Assembly (NCBI RefSeq): GCF_018128965.1
Contig: NZ_JAAEDH010000007.1
Coordinates: 107,355-171,354, forward strand
DNA: 64,000 bases
Direction: 5' to 3'
From: Plastoroseomonas arctica
GTDB lineage: Bacteria > Pseudomonadota > Alphaproteobacteria > Acetobacterales > Acetobacteraceae
The stretch's first letter is position 1. Each line of letters starts with the position of its first letter. Positions 55,249 to 64,000 of this stretch are shown here, in pieces. The notes under the pieces were generated by a model that was not told where the DNA came from, made no database searches, and saw nothing but the letters and a program-made list of their open reading frames with translations. Position numbers and translations under genes: made by a program.

Positions 55249-55781
55249 TCCGGTCTCCGCGCCGGTCACGCGACCGGAGCGGGCGAACGTCGTTTCGAAT
55301 GCAGGTCGCCAGCCTCGTCTGGCGGCCTGCAACCGAGTTTAGGCCACCGCGCGAGAGACTTTCGGTCCGCGGGGCAGCGTGGCGCCGTTCACCCCTCCAA
55401 GCATCGGTTCGAGCAGTCTGGCGAACCCGTCGCAGGACGATGCAATGCTCCCCGCTGCGTCGCTGGAGCGGTATTCCAGTATTCTACCGCCGTCATTGCA
55501 CTGCGACATTTCTTCCACCGCAGCCCACGAAGATATGATGCAGCAGCGATCAATCGCACTTCAATTTGTTTCGATTCGTTTGACCGAGCGATGCGATGAA
55601 CGTTCATCAGCGCTCCCGACACTTCCGCAATTTTGATTTCAGTGGCAGCAAACGACCATTTCCCGTATCGCAAGAGAAATGACGCAGCGAGTTAGCAACC
55701 CGAATCGCCAACGGATCCGCGAAACTTGTCCGGATCCCGCTGGTGGAACTGAAATTCCAGCATGAACGACCGGGCACCACG
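55249..55781. other. 533-bp non-coding region, lower GC
   Basis: The only gap above 300 bp. It is visibly lower in GC than its surroundings, especially 55480-55720, which suits a promoter region. It holds the palindrome and promoter candidate listed separately. A short open frame at 55379-55636 has no recognisable product or ribosome site and is not called. A small RNA is possible but nothing specific supports it. Confidence 0.6.
55580..55608 (+). promoter_or_regulatory. Candidate promoter overlapped by a 14-bp palindrome
   Basis: TTGACC (55580-55585) and, 17 bases on, a weak -10 TTCATC (55603-55608). The -10 lies inside the perfect palindrome GATGAACGTTCATC (55595-55608). A regulator bound there would block transcription of the GGDEF-EAL gene 174 bp downstream. 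Judged by eye. Confidence 0.4.
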
Positions 55782-58142
55782 ATGCCTGCCATGACCAGCG
55801 TCCTGCGATGGCCCGGCGCGGCCCTTCGCAGCGCGCCGGACAAGGCCCCACGCTCCTCCCGTTGGCTGGTAGTGGCGGCGGCGTCCTTCGTTCTGTCCGC
55901 GATCCTCGCGGCCGGTCTTCTGCTCGGCCACCTCTATCGCCGCGACATGGCCCGGGCCGAGCGGGAGATCGAGAACCTCGCACTCGTGCTCGCGAACTAC
56001 ACCGAGAATACCTTCCGCTCCGTGGAGCTGCTGCACCAGGGCCTCATGCAGCTGGTCACCATCCTCGGCGTCGAGAACACCCGCGAATTCGACGAGCGGC
56101 TGAGCACCCAGGCGGTCAACCTCGAACTGCGGTCCATGATCAGCGCGTTGCCGCAGATCGAGGCGCTGTTCCTGACCAATGCGCAGGGGGTGACGATCGC
56201 ATCCTCGCGGGCCTGGCCGCTGCCGGTCTTCTCCATCGCCGACCGTCCGCATTTCTCGGTGCTACGCGATGATCCCCAGCTCGCCACCTATCTCGCCCCG
56301 CCGGCACGCAACATCCAGACCGGCACCTGGAACATCTATCTCTCGCGCCGGCTGGAAACTGCGAACGGAGAGTTCCTCGGCATCGCCGGCGTGGGCATCG
56401 GGCTGACCGATTTCGAGGAGTTCCTCGGCCGCATCGATCTCGGCCCCACAGGCGTGATTTCGCTGTGGCGGCGCGACCTGGTGCTGATGGCGCGGTTCCC
56501 GCACCCGGAGCCGGGCCAGAACAGCTCGGCCGATGCCGACGCCATCCGCTTCGCGCAGATCGCCGGCGCCGCGTCGGGCCTGACCTATCACTCCGAGAGC
56601 CCGCTGGACGGTGTCGAGCGGATCATCGCCGCGCGCGCCCTGTCGGACTACCCGGTGATCGTGACCGTGTCTCGCAGCGTCGACGACGTGCTGGCCTCAT
56701 GGTGGCAACATGTCCTGACCACCAGTATCGCCCTGGTTCTGGTGACGCTGACGGCGATCGGCGGCGCGCTGCTCGGCATCCGCCACCTGCAGAGCCGGGA
56801 CCAGCTCGCCACCGCGCGCACCGCCCTGAGCGTGCTCGAGGAGCAGCGCAAGGGGGCGGCGCGGATCGACTTCCTCGCGCATCACGACGCGCTCACCGGG
56901 CTTGCGAACCGCGCGCTGCTGCGCTCGGTGATCGACGGGGCGTTGGTCCGCGCCAAGGCGGGGGGCAAGCCCTTCGCCGTGCTCTATCTCGATCTCGACC
57001 ACTTCAAGGATGTGAACGACACCCTCGGCCATGGCGGCGGCGACACGCTGCTTCAGGCCGTCGCCGGGCGCTGCATGGGCCAGGTGCGCCAGATCGACAC
57101 GATCGCGCGCCTGGGCGGGGATGAATTCGCCTTCGTGCAGATGGAGCTGGACCAGCCCAAGGATGCCGGCCTGCTGGCCCAGCGCCTGGTGGAGGAATTG
57201 CGCGCACCGTTCGAGATCGACGGGCACAGGGTCGTCGTCGGCGCCAGCATCGGCATCGCCGTCGCACCGCGCGACGGCCTCGACGCCGATACGCTGCTGA
57301 AGAACGCGGACATGGCGCTCTACCGCGCCAAGGCGGCCGGGCGTTCCCGCTTCCGCTATTTCGAGCAGGGCATGCACGCCCAGGCGCAGAAGCGGCGCCG
57401 CGATCAGTTCGACCTGCGCCGCGCGCTCGAGAACCAGGAATTCGAGCTCTACTACCAGAAGCAGGTGACGCTGCCGGCGCGGCGCCTGATCGGCTTCGAA
57501 GCGCTGCTGCGCTGGCGCGACCCATATCGCGGGCTGATCCTGCCCGACCAGTTCATCTCGCTGGCCGAGGAGATGGGTCTGATCATCCCCTTGGGCGAAT
57601 GGGTGCTGCACCAGGCCTGCGCCCAGGCGGCCGCCTGGCCTACGCCTTGGCGCGTCGCGGTCAACCTCTCCCCGGTGCAGTTCGGCGGTGGCCGCCTCTA
57701 TGAGGCGGTCAGGTCCGCGCTGGCGCTATCCGGCCTCGACCCCGCCCGGCTCGAGCTCGAGATCACGGAATCGGTGCTGCTGCGCGAGACCGAGGAGACG
57801 ATGGCGAGCCTGCACCGGCTTCGCGAGCTCGGCGTCGCCATCGCGCTCGATGATTTCGGCGTCGGTTATTCCTCGCTCGGCTACCTGCAGCGCTTCCCGT
57901 TCGACCGCGTGAAGATCGACCGGTCCTTCGTCGCGAGCCTGGGCTATTCGCGCGAGAGCAACGCGATCGTGCGATCGGTGGTCACGCTCGGTACCGCGCT
58001 CGACATGTCCATCACGGCCGAAGGCGTCGAGAACGAAGCCCAATGCGCGCTATTGGCTGAGATCGGGTGCCACGAGGCGCAGGGGTTCCTGTTCGGCAAG
58101 CCTGAGCCCGCCGACACGGTCAGCCTCGCGCCCTCGTGCTAA
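55782..58142 (+). CDS. Diguanylate cyclase/phosphodiesterase with periplasmic sensor (GGDEF-EAL)
   Basis: Cyclic-di-GMP enzyme of about 786 residues. Membrane helices near 30-52 and 310-335 bracket a Cache-like periplasmic sensor (IADRPHFSVLRDD, GTWNIYLSRRLE). The GGDEF domain has RLGGDEFAFV (about 445-449) with an inhibitory-site RQID five residues before. The EAL domain (from about 545) has FEALLRW near 573, NLSPVQF, ITES, LDDFGVGYSSL, KIDRSFV and AEGVEN, so both activities look intact. ATG at 55782 or 55791; a GTG at 55743 is less likely. It probably tunes biofilm or motility to an external ligand. Confidence 0.93.
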   Translation: MPAMTSVLRWPGAALRSAPDKAPRSSRWLVVAAASFVLSAILAAGLLLGHLYRRDMARAEREIENLALVLANYTENTFRSVELLHQGLMQLVTILGVENTREFDERLSTQAVNLELRSMISALPQIEALFLTNAQGVTIASSRAWPLPVFSIADRPHFSVLRDDPQLATYLAPPARNIQTGTWNIYLSRRLETANGEFLGIAGVGIGLTDFEEFLGRIDLGPTGVISLWRRDLVLMARFPHPEPGQNSSADADAIRFAQIAGAASGLTYHSESPLDGVERIIAARALSDYPVIVTVSRSVDDVLASWWQHVLTTSIALVLVTLTAIGGALLGIRHLQSRDQLATARTALSVLEEQRKGAARIDFLAHHDALTGLANRALLRSVIDGALVRAKAGGKPFAVLYLDLDHFKDVNDTLGHGGGDTLLQAVAGRCMGQVRQIDTIARLGGDEFAFVQMELDQPKDAGLLAQRLVEELRAPFEIDGHRVVVGASIGIAVAPRDGLDADTLLKNADMALYRAKAAGRSRFRYFEQGMHAQAQKRRRDQFDLRRALENQEFELYYQKQVTLPARRLIGFEALLRWRDPYRGLILPDQFISLAEEMGLIIPLGEWVLHQACAQAAAWPTPWRVAVNLSPVQFGGGRLYEAVRSALALSGLDPARLELEITESVLLRETEETMASLHRLRELGVAIALDDFGVGYSSLGYLQRFPFDRVKIDRSFVASLGYSRESNAIVRSVVTLGTALDMSITAEGVENEAQCALLAEIGCHEAQGFLFGKPEPADTVSLAPSC

Positions 58143-58160
58143 GACCTGGCGCCGCCGGCC

Positions 58161-61091
58161 TCAGAGCGCCGCCTGGCGGACGCCCGGCCTGCCCGCCTGC
58201 CCCGGCCCCATCAGTGCGAAGGGCGCCCAGAACGCCGGGTGAGACCCGCCGCGCAGCCGGAAGATGCCAAGCTGCGCCTTCTGCAGCGCCTCGGCACTGC
58301 CGTCGCCGTTGCGCATGTTGAGCAGCATGACCGCGCCGGTCCGTGCCGCGGCGATGTCGTTCACATACCAATGCGTCAGCAGCAGACCGCGCGCGCCGGA
58401 ATAGAAGAAGCTGCGCGCGAGCGTGGAGAGGCTCTCGCCGGCGGCGCGCCCACCGCCGGAGTTGCACGCGGAGAGCATCACCAGGTCGGCGTCGAGGTCG
58501 AATTCCAGCACCGTGCCGGAGGTCAGCAGCGCCTGCGTCGCATCCGGCCCGTTGGCGGCGGCCGAGGCGATGATCGCCGGCTCGGTGAGGCAGGCGAGGT
58601 CCGAGGGCAGCACGCCATGGGTCGCGAAATGCACCACGCGGTAGTCGCGCAACCGGGTCCGGCGCAGCGCGTCGAGGGTGAAGGCCGCACCCAGGCGCTG
58701 CTCCGACGCATTCGCCCCCATGATCTGCCCGGCGACCCGCAGCTCCAGCGCCGCACCGGGCAGGGCCGCGAGCGAGGCGAGGCCGCGCCCGCAGGAAGGC
58801 TGTGCGGGGAAACTGCGCGCGGCGTAGCTCGCCGGCACCGGCACCGGCGCACCGAACCCGACCCAGGCCTGCCCGGCCGCGGAGTTGCCCGAGCGGCGGA
58901 GCGCGATAAGGCTGGCCGGCGAGGGCAGATGCGTCACGGGCATGGCTTCGAGCAGAAAGCGCGCGCCCTCGTGGCTGCGCGCGTCGGGCGGCGGCGCGGT
59001 GACCAGCATCGGGAAGGGCAGCGACAGCAGCGCGCCCTCGGCCACCACGAGCAGCGCCCGCGCCTCGCCGACGCGCGCGCCATGCACGCCGATCAGCGCC
59101 TGGTACAGGGCATGCGCGGTGCCCGCCATGAACGGCTTCTCGCCATTCCCGTCCTCGACGCTGGCGCGAAGCTCGGCCACCAGGCGGTTGATCTCGGCGG
59201 TGTCGGCGCCGATCCGCGCGACAGTGATCCGCCCCTCCTGCGCCCAGAAACTCCAGCCGCGGCCGCCTTCGGGCTCGGTCACCAGCAGCAGCGCCTCGCC
59301 CGGTCGGAGTGCGGCCATCGCCTCGGACGCCGTCGCCGAGGATTGCACCAGCTGCGCGAAGCCGGGTGCGGCCGATTGCAGCGCGGCGTCGGCATCAACC
59401 GCCTCCGCCTCGGCGGCGCCGATGCCGCCATCGAGCGCGGCGAGCTCGCCACGGTTCGCGCCCGCGGCGATGGCGGCGTCGCGCTCACGGTACTTGGCGG
59501 CCAGTGTGCGCTCCGCCGTCTCGCGCCGGCGGAAGGCACCGGCGACGGCCGGGTCGCGCGCCGATTCCGTCAGCCGTGCGGCGGCGCGTCCGATCTGGGT
59601 GGTCGTCACCAGCCCCTGGCCGAGCTGCGCCGCCTCGAAGGCGGCATCGACCTGGCCGGCCAGAGCGAGCGCATCGACGCAGGGCGCGATGCGCCGCGCC
59701 TCCACGCCCTCGCGCAGGGACCGCAGCACGCTCACCGCCTCGCGGCAGATCCCGGCGGTCTCGCCGGCCGTGGGCCCGATGGCGGCGGCACGGAGCAGCA
59801 GCGTCTCCGCATAGGGGCGCGAGCGCGGCACGCCGAGCGCGAAGCCGCGGGCGGAGGCGGCGAAGCGCGCATCGGCGAGCCCGGTCTCGCCGGTGCCGGC
59901 CGCAAGCGCACCGCTGGTCCGCGCGAGGCGGGCCGAGATGAGGTTCGCCCCCGACAGGCCCGGCACCGCGGCGACGATGCGCTGCGCATCCGCGACCGCC
60001 ACCTGCGCCTCCGCGCCCCGCCCTGCGGCACGCAGCACGGCGGCGGCGTTGCGCCGCGCCTCGATGAGCCCGATCGTCGCGCGCTGCGCGAGCGGGTCCG
60101 GCACCACGTCACGCGCGACCAGCAGGGGCGCTAGCGCCGCGCCGCTATCGGCCGGCAGGGCGGCCCCGCCCTCGCGCAGCTCCGGCGGCAGGAAGGGCCG
60201 GTAGAGCGTGGCGGCGCGCGCGAAGCCGGCGAGTGCGGGCTCGGTGCGGCCGCGATTGGCGTCGGCCAGCGCCCGGTAATGCGCGAGGGCCGCCGGCGCC
60301 AGCGGGTCCGCAGCGCGGGCCGCGAGCGGGGTCGCGCGGTTGAACAGCGCATCCGCCTCGGGATAGCGGCCCTGGTTCGAGAGCTGCAGCGCGAGCAGCA
60401 TCATCGTCTGGGCGCTGTTGGGATTGTTGGCGCCGAGCGCGCGATCCTGCAGCGCGAGGGCGGCGCGATAGGCGGTCTCGGAGGCGGGAAAGCGCTCGGC
60501 CTGATTGGCGTCGCGGCCGATCTCCATCAGCGCGTCGAAGCGACCAATATCGCCGCTCGAGATCGCCTCGCGCGAGAGGCGCTGCGCCAGCAGCGCGATC
60601 GCGTCCGAGGAGAGCGGCGCCGAGGCGGTGCCGCTGCGCCCCGCCAGCACGCCGATCGCGCGGTCGGCCGCCGGCAGCGCGGAGAGCACGCCCTCGGCGA
60701 GCCAGATCCGGCCCTCGCCGGCGGCGAGCACGAAGGCCGGCCAGCCGCCCTGACGCCGGCGGCACTCCATGAGCGCGCCGTTCATGCCGCCGCTGGTCGC
60801 CGGCCTCGGGGCGTCGCAGTCCAGCCGCGCCGCGAGGGTCGTGCGCGCCGCCTGCGCCGCGCCCATGGCGGTCGCACCATCGCCGCGGCGGATGCGCACC
60901 GCGGGGCTTTCCCAGGTGCCGCACCAGATGTCGCCGCCATCATTGGTGCGCGCCATCCGGCAGGGCTCGCCGGCGGCACTCGCACCGACCTCGGTCACCG
61001 CGCCGCCGGAGGAGACCGGCACGAAGGCACTCTCGGGCGGCCGGGCGCAGGCGGCGAGTGCCAAGCCCAGGATCAGGATGGTGGCGCGCAT
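58161..61091 (-). CDS. TPR-CHAT domain lipoprotein
   Basis: A 976-residue protein with a lipoprotein signal (MRATILILGLALAACARP) and a region of tetratricopeptide-like helices (about 195-330, for example PASETAYRAALALQDRALG). A C-terminal CHAT domain has the caspase/separase-like pair: His825 in VVHFATHGVL and Cys876 in VMLSACNSGGG, followed by ARSFFYSGARGLLLTHW. CHAT proteins are cysteine-protease-fold enzymes. It starts 1 bp after the stop of the beta-helix exoprotein upstream, so the two are one operon. A surface-tethered protease acting on or with that exoprotein is an inference. Confidence 0.9.
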   Translation of the reverse strand: MRATILILGLALAACARPPESAFVPVSSGGAVTEVGASAAGEPCRMARTNDGGDIWCGTWESPAVRIRRGDGATAMGAAQAARTTLAARLDCDAPRPATSGGMNGALMECRRRQGGWPAFVLAAGEGRIWLAEGVLSALPAADRAIGVLAGRSGTASAPLSSDAIALLAQRLSREAISSGDIGRFDALMEIGRDANQAERFPASETAYRAALALQDRALGANNPNSAQTMMLLALQLSNQGRYPEADALFNRATPLAARAADPLAPAALAHYRALADANRGRTEPALAGFARAATLYRPFLPPELREGGAALPADSGAALAPLLVARDVVPDPLAQRATIGLIEARRNAAAVLRAAGRGAEAQVAVADAQRIVAAVPGLSGANLISARLARTSGALAAGTGETGLADARFAASARGFALGVPRSRPYAETLLLRAAAIGPTAGETAGICREAVSVLRSLREGVEARRIAPCVDALALAGQVDAAFEAAQLGQGLVTTTQIGRAAARLTESARDPAVAGAFRRRETAERTLAAKYRERDAAIAAGANRGELAALDGGIGAAEAEAVDADAALQSAAPGFAQLVQSSATASEAMAALRPGEALLLVTEPEGGRGWSFWAQEGRITVARIGADTAEINRLVAELRASVEDGNGEKPFMAGTAHALYQALIGVHGARVGEARALLVVAEGALLSLPFPMLVTAPPPDARSHEGARFLLEAMPVTHLPSPASLIALRRSGNSAAGQAWVGFGAPVPVPASYAARSFPAQPSCGRGLASLAALPGAALELRVAGQIMGANASEQRLGAAFTLDALRRTRLRDYRVVHFATHGVLPSDLACLTEPAIIASAAANGPDATQALLTSGTVLEFDLDADLVMLSACNSGGGRAAGESLSTLARSFFYSGARGLLLTHWYVNDIAAARTGAVMLLNMRNGDGSAEALQKAQLGIFRLRGGSHPAFWAPFALMGPGQAGRPGVRQAAL

Positions 61092-61092
61092 G

Positions 61093-64000
61093 TCAGAAAT
61101 CCTCCGCACGCACGTTGGGGGGGGCGAGTTCGCGGTCTTCGGTCGTGTCGCGCCCGGGGCGCACCACGAGGGACACGCTGGGGAAGCGCACCAGCCCGGC
61201 GGGCTGCCCGGCCGGGTCGAGCTCAGCCTGCAAGCCGCGCGGGTTGTCGGCGACGGTATAGCTCGGGACGTCGGGCCGCGACTGGTCCCCAGGCTCAGCC
61301 TGCGCGGGCGGCGTCGGCGGCGTCGGCGGCGGCGGGGTCACGACCGGAGGCGGCGGTGCGCAGAGCCCGGCCACGGCGATCGCGCAGTTGTTGAACAGGA
61401 AGCTCAGCGCATTTGGCGGCGGGGAAGGCTCGGTCACGCCCTGCGCGTTGCGCCGTTCGCCCAGTGCGGCGGCACTCTCGCCCGCGACGCCCGCGATGGT
61501 GCCGTTCAGCAGCGTACCGCGGCCACCGAGCACCGCGAGCTGGCGGGTATTGATCCCACCCGAGGCGAAGCCGCCGGTGCCCAGCGAGAGACGGGTGAGA
61601 CCGGCCACGTTCAGCCCGCCGAAGGTCACGGCGGGCGCGCTGACCACCAGCAGCGGCGTCTGCGCGGTGCCCGCGAGCGATGCGCTGCTCGTCCCCTGCA
61701 CGGTCACCTGCACCGGGGAGGAAACCAGCCCGTTCACCGCCACCGCATCGCCGGCGAGCAGCAGCGCGCCGGTGGTGGCGATGGCCGAATTGCCGTTCAC
61801 CGCGACCGTGCCCGACGGTGCCGACAGGGTCAGGACCGGCGCGCGCACGGTGCCGTTGACCGTGATGGAGCCGGTGGTGGCGCGCAGCACCGCCTCATCG
61901 GCCGCCTGCACCGTCGCACCGGCCGGAATTTCCATCAGCGGCCCGGCATTGACGATCTCGAGCGTCCCGACCGAGCGGGTTTCGCCCAGCCGGTCGAGCA
62001 GGTTCGCACCGGCGAGCTCGATGTTGCCGTCCGAGTTGCTCACCCGCAGTTCGGCGGCGGTCACGCGGCCGGGGCCGGTGGTCGAGACGGACCCGCTCGC
62101 GACCAGCGTCACGATCCGGCCCGGCGCGGAGACCAAGCCCGCGAGCACGAGCTCCCCCGCACTGAGGAAGAAATTGTCCCCGGCGGAGAAATCGCCGAGC
62201 TGCCCGATGGAGACGTTGGGCAGGTTCACGCCGCCGCCCGCGCTGCCGGTCAGGATGTCGGCGCCCAGCAAGGTGCCCGCCGCCTGGGTGATGGCGCCGA
62301 GGCTGCGAAGGTCGAGCGTGCCCACCGCCAGCGTCGGGCCGCCGGCGAAGTCGAAATTATCCTCGATGGTCAGCGCGGTCGCGGTCGTGCCGCCCGCCGT
62401 GGTGCCGCCGATGCGCAGCGTGTCCGTCGCGTTGATAAGAGCCAGCGTCTGCTGGTTCAGCGCCAGCGTGCCCGGCGTGGGCGTCGTCGCATCGGGCAGG
62501 GCGAACTGAACGGCGCGCGGGGTGGCGGGCGCGATCTCGACGGTGGCGGCATTCACGCGCGGTGTGGTTGTGGGTCCTGCCGGCAGGTTCAGGCCGTTGA
62601 CCAGAAGAGATATGGTGCCGCTGGGCGAGGTGAGCAGGCCAGATGGAAGAGTTCCAACGCCGGCAGCAATCGTCAGGGTGCCTTCCGTCGCAATCCGGAT
62701 GGACGCCGCCTGGATCGTACTTGCGGTCGTAACCGTGAGATTTGTAATCCCGTTATCAAGGCTGAAACGCCCCGGAATGTTCACTGAGCCAATGTTGGCC
62801 ACGGCATTGGGCGCACCACCGCCGGCGCCATGGTCGAGCAGCGCATCCGCGCCTGACGCGACCCCGAGCGTCCCCCCCGGGACAACAATCTGCCCGCCCT
62901 GCTGGGAAATTCCACCAGTCCCAGCGCCGAAGGTAAGGTCGCCCACGTGGTTTATTGTGCCGTTGAGTCGCAGCGCGCCCGGAAGCGCCGGATTACGGGT
63001 GCCCCCCGTCGTGGCCGCGGCAATCACACTCAGCCCTTCAAATACTGATCCTGAGACGCTCGATCCAGGATTGAGCGTAACGTCGCCATTGGCCGTGAGG
63101 ACGAACTGATTGACGCCCGCATTGACGGAGCCGTTGACCGTGAGGTTCCTGGCCGTGGCGCCGCCGTCCGCGATGATTCTGATGTTTCCGCTCCCTGCGC
63201 CGGCCAGCAGGGATACCGGTCCCGCCACGGTCAGATCCACGATATTGTTGACGATGATGCCCTGCTGCGCGGTCAGCGAGCCGAGCGTCGCGATCTCATT
63301 GGCGCCGCTGAGCGTGATGGCGTTGAAGGACAGCGCCCCGGTCTGTGTCAGCGTCGTCGCGACGATCCGCCCATTGGTGCCGGCGGTGACGTTGCCGGGC
63401 GCCGTGCCGCCGGTATTCTGCAAGGTGACAGTGCCGCTCGCCTGGGCCAGCGCGTTGAAGGCGATGGCGTTGCCGATCAGCGTGAGGTTGCCCGCCTGGA
63501 TCACCACGTTCGCATTGATCTGGATGAGGCCATTGGCCGCGGTCTGCAGCGTCAGGCTGCCCTGCGGCTTGGTGACCGCATCCTGCACCACGATCGAGCT
63601 GGTGGCCTGCAGCAGCAGGTCCCCGGTCACGGCGGCGATCTGCGTGGGTGTGACCACCGCGTCGGTGGGCGGCGCGCCGAAGCCGAGCGAATCGCCGGCC
63701 GGGTTGAAGTCCGGCACGCCGGGCAGCGTGAAGCCGTTATTGGCGATCAGCAGCGTGTTCGGGTCGAACAGCACGGTGCCCGCCTGGCCTTGCGGCGCCC
63801 CGGCGTCGATGCTGCCGGGCACGCGGAAGCCGCGCTCGCCCGAGACCTCGACGAAGCCGCCATCCCCGCCCTGCGGCCCGCCGCGCGCGCTGATCGCACC
63901 CGCCATCTCGGTCGCCTCGGTGGAATGGACGATGATGCTGCCGCCCTGCCCCAGCACGGTCGCGTCGGCGCGCAGCTCCGCACCCGGGGCCACGCCGGTG
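61093..64000 (-). CDS. Filamentous haemagglutinin-like exoprotein (partial, 5' end off window)
   Basis: The C-terminal 968 residues of a large secreted protein of the two-partner-secretion type. The visible N-terminal part has the haemagglutination-domain trait GGDGGFVEVSGERGF and GTVLFDPNTLLIANN. It continues with hundreds of residues of T/V/G/A-rich beta-helix repeats (for example LTLQTAANGLIQINANV). A Cys pair (NNCAIAVAGLC), a Pro-rich linker and a short terminal segment ending NVRAEDF close the protein. The signal and TPS domain lie beyond 64000. It is directly upstream of the CHAT lipoprotein gene. Confidence 0.88.
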   Translation of the reverse strand, partial: TGVAPGAELRADATVLGQGGSIIVHSTEATEMAGAISARGGPQGGDGGFVEVSGERGFRVPGSIDAGAPQGQAGTVLFDPNTLLIANNGFTLPGVPDFNPAGDSLGFGAPPTDAVVTPTQIAAVTGDLLLQATSSIVVQDAVTKPQGSLTLQTAANGLIQINANVVIQAGNLTLIGNAIAFNALAQASGTVTLQNTGGTAPGNVTAGTNGRIVATTLTQTGALSFNAITLSGANEIATLGSLTAQQGIIVNNIVDLTVAGPVSLLAGAGSGNIRIIADGGATARNLTVNGSVNAGVNQFVLTANGDVTLNPGSSVSGSVFEGLSVIAAATTGGTRNPALPGALRLNGTINHVGDLTFGAGTGGISQQGGQIVVPGGTLGVASGADALLDHGAGGGAPNAVANIGSVNIPGRFSLDNGITNLTVTTASTIQAASIRIATEGTLTIAAGVGTLPSGLLTSPSGTISLLVNGLNLPAGPTTTPRVNAATVEIAPATPRAVQFALPDATTPTPGTLALNQQTLALINATDTLRIGGTTAGGTTATALTIEDNFDFAGGPTLAVGTLDLRSLGAITQAAGTLLGADILTGSAGGGVNLPNVSIGQLGDFSAGDNFFLSAGELVLAGLVSAPGRIVTLVASGSVSTTGPGRVTAAELRVSNSDGNIELAGANLLDRLGETRSVGTLEIVNAGPLMEIPAGATVQAADEAVLRATTGSITVNGTVRAPVLTLSAPSGTVAVNGNSAIATTGALLLAGDAVAVNGLVSSPVQVTVQGTSSASLAGTAQTPLLVVSAPAVTFGGLNVAGLTRLSLGTGGFASGGINTRQLAVLGGRGTLLNGTIAGVAGESAAALGERRNAQGVTEPSPPPNALSFLFNNCAIAVAGLCAPPPPVVTPPPPTPPTPPAQAEPGDQSRPDVPSYTVADNPRGLQAELDPAGQPAGLVRFPSVSLVVRPGRDTTEDRELAPPNVRAEDF

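Noticed and set aside
55379..55636. Short open frame (85 codons) in the non-coding gap
   Set aside because: No ribosome site, no domain, and base composition unlike neighbouring genes.
60769..62787. 672-codon plus-strand frame opposite the CHAT and exoprotein genes
   Set aside because: Low-complexity Arg/Gly/Ala content, no start context, and it spans an operon junction on the other strand.
61093..64000. CRISPR or tandem DNA repeats in the exoprotein gene
   Set aside because: The periodicity is protein-level beta-helix repetition; no regularly spaced identical DNA repeats were seen.

Overview
The window is one GC-rich, densely coding bacterial chromosome segment. Gene content points to an alphaproteobacterium of the Acetobacteraceae type (Rhodospirillales, Roseomonas-like). 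The clues are the order rpiB-glyA-nrdR-ribD-ribE-ribB-ribH-nusB-thiL, the infA-maf-RNase G cluster, a PetP/PetR-type regulator pair, a phasin, a cysteine-poor HemB, and two tripartite-tricarboxylate (Bug) receptor genes beside catabolic enzymes. The genus is an inference. No rRNA, tRNA, CRISPR array, insertion sequence or prophage was recognised.

Layout. 1-4070 (minus): three tandem paralogous solute-binding proteins of the peptide/nickel ABC family, the first cut by the window edge. 4183-5569 (plus): GtrA-like membrane protein and family 2 glycosyltransferase. 5731-9174 (plus): type I secretion ABC ATPase, HlyD-type adaptor and an unrecognised 103-residue protein. 9171-13071 (minus): TauD-type dioxygenase, fumarylacetoacetase-fold hydrolase, Bug receptor and Ldh2-type dehydrogenase, probably one catabolic operon. 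13185-16963: murein enzymes (L,D-transpeptidase, M15/DUF882) facing an HtpX-like protease with LemA. 17075-26606 (minus): a small exported protein, MFS transporter, then the riboflavin/NusB/ThiL/SHMT/RpiB block. 26666-32862: exported dienelactone-type hydrolase, then metY, hemB, two small genes and an AsmA-like protein. 32867-38804: alpha/beta hydrolase, CaiB-type CoA transferase, an unusual discoidin-glycosyltransferase fusion, aldehyde dehydrogenase and an unknown gene. 38946-40788: infA-maf-RNase G with ATGA overlaps. 40868-42222: ilvE with an overlapping unknown gene. 42460-45630: MarR regulator, response regulator, DUF2934 protein, sensor kinase. 45602-49467 (minus): large membrane protein, phasin, TetR regulator, proC. 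49593-51179: ABC-2 polysaccharide-type exporter. 51186-54611 (minus): Bug receptor, D-aminoacylase-like amidohydrolase, isochorismatase-family hydrolase. 54883-58142: lipoprotein and a GGDEF-EAL protein. 58161-64000 (minus): a TPR-CHAT lipoprotein behind a large beta-helical two-partner-secretion exoprotein that runs off the edge.

Two things stand out. First, an interspersed hairpin element recurs between genes at 2428, 11258, 19618 (partial), 19745, 24791, 40791 and 47270. Each has a G4-5AAA stem, a four-base loop ending in GAA, the matching TTTC4-5 arm and a pyrimidine/T-rich tail, and the 190 bp between nusB and thiL is a cluster of such palindromes. Second, the CHAT-protease-like lipoprotein paired with a secreted haemagglutinin-like beta-helix protein at the right edge is a plausible, poorly described surface or conflict system.

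Most start codons were chosen from overlaps (ATGA/GTGA), Shine-Dalgarno matches and signal-peptide position. All functions are assigned by reading motifs; no database search was run.
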